64,000 nucleotides of DNA from Verrucomicrobiia bacterium (GTDB lineage Bacteria > Verrucomicrobiota > Verrucomicrobiia > Limisphaerales > UBA1100). Below the pieces are notes generated by a model. The model was given only the letters and a program-made list of their open reading frames with translations. It ran no database searches and was not told the origin of the DNA. A program made the translations under genes and the position numbers. Positions 61,822-64,000 of the stretch are shown one piece after another (the stretch's first letter is position 1; every line of letters begins with the position of its first letter). The stretch lies in assembly GCA_014239365.1 (NCBI GenBank), contig JAAZZB010000083.1, positions 1-64,000 on the forward strand. Reading direction: 5' to 3'.

Positions 61822-63047
61822 TTTTCGTCTTCAGGAAAAAATGCCTCGTGCAACACGCGCGTCGCTTCCTCGCCTTGGCCGGCCTCCACCACCACCGAGA
61901 TTTTAATTTCGCTGGTGGAAATCATTCCGATATTGATATTTGCAATGCCGAGCGTTTCGAACACCTTCGCCGCCACACCCGGATGCGTGCGCATTCCCAC
62001 GCCCACCACGGAAACTTTTGCAATCGTCTCATCGCCTTCCACGGAAGCGTAGCCGATTTCCTCCTTAAGATCGGCGATCACTTGCCGCGCGCGCGGGAGG
62101 TCCGGCGCATCGGCGGTGAACGAAATATCCGTCGCCGGCGTGGCCGTGCCGTGGCTGACGTTTTGCACAATCATATCCACATTCACCGACGCCTCCGCCA
62201 GCGCGGTGAACACCCGCGCCGCGTGCCCCGGTTTATCCGGAACCGCCGTCACGGTCATCTTCGCCTGATTACTATCCAGCGACACGCCGCGCACGACCAC
62301 CGCTTCCATACTTTCTGTTTCTTCCATCACAATAGTTCCCGGGTTGTTATTGAGGCTCGAGCGCACTTCAAATTTTACATTAAACTTTTTGGCAAATTCC
62401 ACTGACCGACTTTGCATCACCTTCGTGCCGAGGCTGGCCAGCTCCATCATTTCGTCATAAGAAATCTCATTCAACTTCCGCGCATTTGGCACCACGCGTG
62501 GGTCCGCCGTGTACACCCCGTCCACGTCCGTATAAATCTGACACAAATCCGCCTTCAACACCGAAGCCAACGCAATCGCCGTCAAATCCGATCCCCCGCG
62601 CCCAAGCGTGGTAATGCGTCCGTCACTCGTCTGCCCCTGAAACCCGGCCACGATCACCACGTTCCCTTTTTCCAGCATCGCGTGCACTTGCCCCGGCGTG
62701 ATGTTTTGAATTTTTGCCTTCGAGTGCACGCCATCGGTCACAATGCCCGCTTGAGCACCTGTCAACGAAACTGCCGGCATATCCAGCGAATGCAAAGCCA
62801 TCGCCAACAGCGAAATCGTGGTCTGCTCGCCAGTCGCTAACAGCATATCCATCTCGCGATCATTGGGCATTGGATTAATTTCCCGTGCCATCTTCACAAG
62901 ATTATCCGTCACTCCGCCCATCGCCGAGACAACCGTCACAACTTTATCACCCCGAAGCCGGAACGTACCAACACGTGCCGCAACGTTTTTGATCCGCTCA
63001 GTATTCTTGACGGAAGAACCGCCATATTTTTGAACAATGAGAGCCAT
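61818..63047 (-). CDS. lysC: Aspartate kinase
   Basis: First step of the Lys/Thr/Met pathway. 409 aa: IVQKYGGSSVKNTERIKNVA at the N-terminus, VVSAMGGVTDNL, LLATGEQTTISLLAMAL, FQGQTSDGRITTLGRGGSDL, YTDVDGVYTADPRVVP, then two ACT domains (TVTAVPDKPGHAARVFTALA; SVVGVGMRTHPGVAAKVFET) that confer feedback by amino acids. Length matches the monofunctional alpha-type enzyme. It follows thrC by 2 bp and overlaps the deoxyhypusine-synthase-like gene. Confidence 0.98.
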   Translation of the reverse strand: MALIVQKYGGSSVKNTERIKNVAARVGTFRLRGDKVVTVVSAMGGVTDNLVKMAREINPMPNDREMDMLLATGEQTTISLLAMALHSLDMPAVSLTGAQAGIVTDGVHSKAKIQNITPGQVHAMLEKGNVVIVAGFQGQTSDGRITTLGRGGSDLTAIALASVLKADLCQIYTDVDGVYTADPRVVPNARKLNEISYDEMMELASLGTKVMQSRSVEFAKKFNVKFEVRSSLNNNPGTIVMEETESMEAVVVRGVSLDSNQAKMTVTAVPDKPGHAARVFTALAEASVNVDMIVQNVSHGTATPATDISFTADAPDLPRARQVIADLKEEIGYASVEGDETIAKVSVVGVGMRTHPGVAAKVFETLGIANINIGMISTSEIKISVVVEAGQGEEATRVLHEAFFPEDEK

Positions 63048-63049
63048 CG

Positions 63050-64000
63050 TTAAAGTCCAATCGCTGCCCGAACAGCATCCAAATTTGGCTCCACCGTCGT
63101 GGCTTCCACCTTCGCATGCTCCACCGCGTTATCGGGATCTTTCAAACCGTGACCGGTCATCGTCGCTACAACAATGCTGCCTTCGGTGATTTTGTTTGCG
63201 TTTTGGAGTTTGATAATTCCAGCGAGTGCGGCGGCCGAGGCGGGCTCCACGAAGATGCCTTCTTGCGCGGTGATCATTTGATACGCGGTTAGAATTTCTT
63301 CATCAGTTACTTTGTCAATCGCACCGGCGGAAAATTGCAACGCGGCTTTGGCCGGTTGCCAACTGGCGGGTTTGCCGATGCGGATGGCGCTCGCGATGGT
63401 TTCGGGATCGTCGATGAACGCGTCCTCCACAAACGGCGCGGCGCCGGCGGCTTGGAAACCCATCATCCGCGGCAGCGTATCGCTCTCGCCGGCGTCGGCG
63501 TATTCGCGGTAGCCTTTCCAATATGCAGTAATATTTCCGGCATTGCCCACGGGCAGCACGTGCATATCCGGCGCGTCGCCGAGCGCATCGCAGATTTCAA
63601 ACGCCGCCGTCTTTTGGCCTTCGATACGATGGGGGTTGATGCTGTTCACCACTTCCACCGCGCCATCGGCGCACAACTCGCGCACGATCGTCAGCGCGTC
63701 ATCGAAATTGCCGGGCATTTGCAGCGTGGTCGCGCCGTACATTAACGCTTGGGCAAGCTTGCCGCGGGCGATTTTGCCTTCGGGGATGAGCACCACGCAT
63801 TTCATTTTCGCGCGCGCGGCATACGCGGCGGCGCTGGCGCTGGTGTTGCCGGTGCTGGCGCAGGCGATCACTTGCACGCCGCGCGCTTTGGCTTTGGTGA
63901 CGGCCATCGTCATCCCGCGATCTTTGAAGGACGCCGTGGGATTGAGCCCTTCGTATTTGAGATATAAATCAAACGCACCGCCGATGGCCTCCACAAAATT
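63050..64000 (-). CDS. thrC: Threonine synthase, partial (5' end outside window)
   Basis: Converts O-phosphohomoserine to threonine with PLP. The window holds the last ~317 codons; the gene enters from the right edge. [20 protein letters not shown] contains the PLP Lys; [15 protein letters not shown] binds the phosphate; [20 protein letters not shown] and [14 protein letters not shown] follow in order, matching the short class of threonine synthases. The gene leads thrC-lysC-deoxyhypusine synthase-like. Confidence 0.96.
   Translation of the reverse strand, partial: NFVEAIGGAFDLYLKYEGLNPTASFKDRGMTMAVTKAKARGVQVIACASTGNTSASAAAYAARAKMKCVVLIPEGKIARGKLAQALMYGATTLQMPGNFDDALTIVRELCADGAVEVVNSINPHRIEGQKTAAFEICDALGDAPDMHVLPVGNAGNITAYWKGYREYADAGESDTLPRMMGFQAAGAAPFVEDAFIDDPETIASAIRIGKPASWQPAKAALQFSAGAIDKVTDEEILTAYQMITAQEGIFVEPASAAALAGIIKLQNANKITEGSIVVATMTGHGLKDPDNAVEHAKVEATTVEPNLDAVRAAIGL

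Overview
The window looks like a chromosomal segment of a PVC-group bacterium, most likely Verrucomicrobiota. Support for this is four formylglycine-type sulfatases with signal peptides, a ThuA-like protein, a neutral-ceramidase-like enzyme, a sialate O-acetylesterase, an FG-GAP/UnbV-type protein, an FHA-Ser/Thr kinase-LRR protein, generally weak Shine-Dalgarno sequences and fairly high GC. The assignment is inferred from gene content. No 16S rRNA is present.

Layout. 1-9050: secreted catabolic enzymes (ThuA-like, HEAT-sulfatase, ceramidase-like, sialate O-acetylesterase, TIM-barrel isomerase, sulfatase). 9136-14840: a complete selenocysteine locus: a SelW-like selenoprotein with an in-frame UGA (missed by ordinary ORF calling), tRNA-Sec (selC), selD, selA, a transglutaminase-like protein coupled to selA, a REPIN-like hairpin, and selB. 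14856-17587: two more sulfatases. 17616-19023: two direct copies of a hairpin repeat bracketing small atypical genes, one interrupted by an in-frame UGA. 19057-23977: comEC and pdxJ, separated by an AT-richer insert that carries a colicin-D-like toxin and immunity pair and is flanked by diverged duplicates of the comEC/pdxJ junction. 23974-31489: housekeeping genes (acpS, glnD, lgt, an RluA-family pseudouridine synthase, pgk, tpiA, secG). 31507-37097: an oligopeptide ABC importer with fused ATPase subunits.

37141-49919 is a tightly packed eight-gene minus-strand cluster: two ABC-2-type permeases, an ABC ATPase, three SPFH (HflK/HflC/stomatin-like) proteins, one of them fused to a multi-spanning membrane domain, a P1B-like ATPase whose CPC motif is replaced by SPV, and a membrane-anchored protein of unknown family. 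I read it as one membrane machine of undescribed function and the best candidate for a new system here. An FHA-kinase-LRR gene is divergent from it.

52532-64000: a second REPIN-like copy; a SurA-like chaperone with two Sel1-repeat proteins; cutA; an FG-GAP lipoprotein-like protein; a small acidic/basic helical protein; and an operon of thrC (cut by the right edge), lysC and a deoxyhypusine-synthase-like gene.
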